Origin: Candidatus Altarchaeum sp.
GTDB lineage: Archaea > Altiarchaeota > Altiarchaeia > Altiarchaeales > Altiarchaeaceae
NCBI GenBank assembly: GCA_018260755.1
Contig: JAGTWP010000017.1
Span: forward strand, 8,186 to 13,343
Length of the DNA stretch: 5,158 nucleotides
Reading direction: 5' to 3'
Both the position numbers and the translations under genes were made by a program. The notes under the pieces are model-generated. The model was not told where the DNA came from, searched no databases, and saw only the letters and a program-made list of their open reading frames with translations. Of the stretch, positions 5,095-5,158 are shown one piece after another; position 1 is the stretch's first letter; each line of letters starts with the position of its first letter.

Positions 5095-5158
5095 CACTTC
5101 ATACTTTATTTTTCACTTCATACTTTATTTTTCACTTCATACTTTATTTTTCACTTCA
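5095..5158. repeat. 19-bp tandem repeat, 3 full copies plus 7 bases, running off the window
   Basis: The unit CACTTCATACTTTATTTTT is repeated perfectly at 5095-5113, 5114-5132 and 5133-5151, and a fourth copy starts at 5152 and is cut by the window end. It begins 30 bases after the methionine synthase stop codon. The + strand unit has no stop codon in any phase, while the minus strand reads ATGAAGTGA in each unit, so it encodes nothing useful leftward. It may be a minisatellite, a T-rich termination zone or an assembly artefact. Confidence 0.93.

Noticed and set aside
5095-5158. CRISPR array
   Set aside because: Units are directly adjacent with no spacers and only 19 bp long, so it is a simple tandem repeat.

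Overview
The window is an AT-rich stretch with all recognisable genes on the + strand. It most resembles an uncultured anaerobic archaeon. The reasons are a stand-alone 'core' methionine synthase of the type seen in Wood-Ljungdahl-pathway archaea with a TATA-like box about 28 nt before its ATG and no Shine-Dalgarno; a signal-peptide, C-terminally anchored surface protein of Ig/carboxypeptidase-regulatory-like segments with 21 N-glycosylation sequons; and almost exclusive AGA/AGG arginine codons in that surface gene (13 of 14). This lineage call is inference.

Layout. Bases 1-2046 encode the surface protein, whose start sits in four perfect copies of a 15-bp repeat. Bases 2050-2178 hold a 42-codon ORF with a well-placed ribosome binding site. 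Bases 2179-2551 hold no convincing gene but carry a 261-bp segment bounded by 24-bp imperfect inverted repeats (21/24), with three stem-loops and a TATA-like box inside. Bases 2552-3424 encode a Bro-N/Fic fusion whose Fic half resembles Neisseria meningitidis Fic (class III, C-terminal autoinhibitory helix). At 3448 begins the N-terminus of a type I restriction R subunit (HsdR), broken by an in-frame TAA at 3769 with recognisable HsdR coding continuing beyond it to about 3810. Bases 3826-4024 are intergenic with one 32-codon ORF. Bases 4025-5065 encode the core methionine synthase. The end (5095-5158) is a 19-bp tandem repeat running off the window.

How it fits together. The surface protein and methionine synthase look like resident genes. 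The fic-hsdR' pair looks like the leftover 3' part of a type I restriction-modification operon (fic genes commonly lie between hsdS and hsdR). Arginine codons there are mainly CGN (11 of 13 in fic), sampled GC is higher, and the upstream edge is an inverted-repeat element where hsdM/hsdS would be expected. The simplest reading is an acquired, decayed defence locus in which an intact Fic AMPylator has been left without its R-M partners. Because both ends of the window lie in short tandem repeats, it may be a whole metagenomic contig that broke at those repeats, and a chimeric join cannot be excluded from sequence alone.
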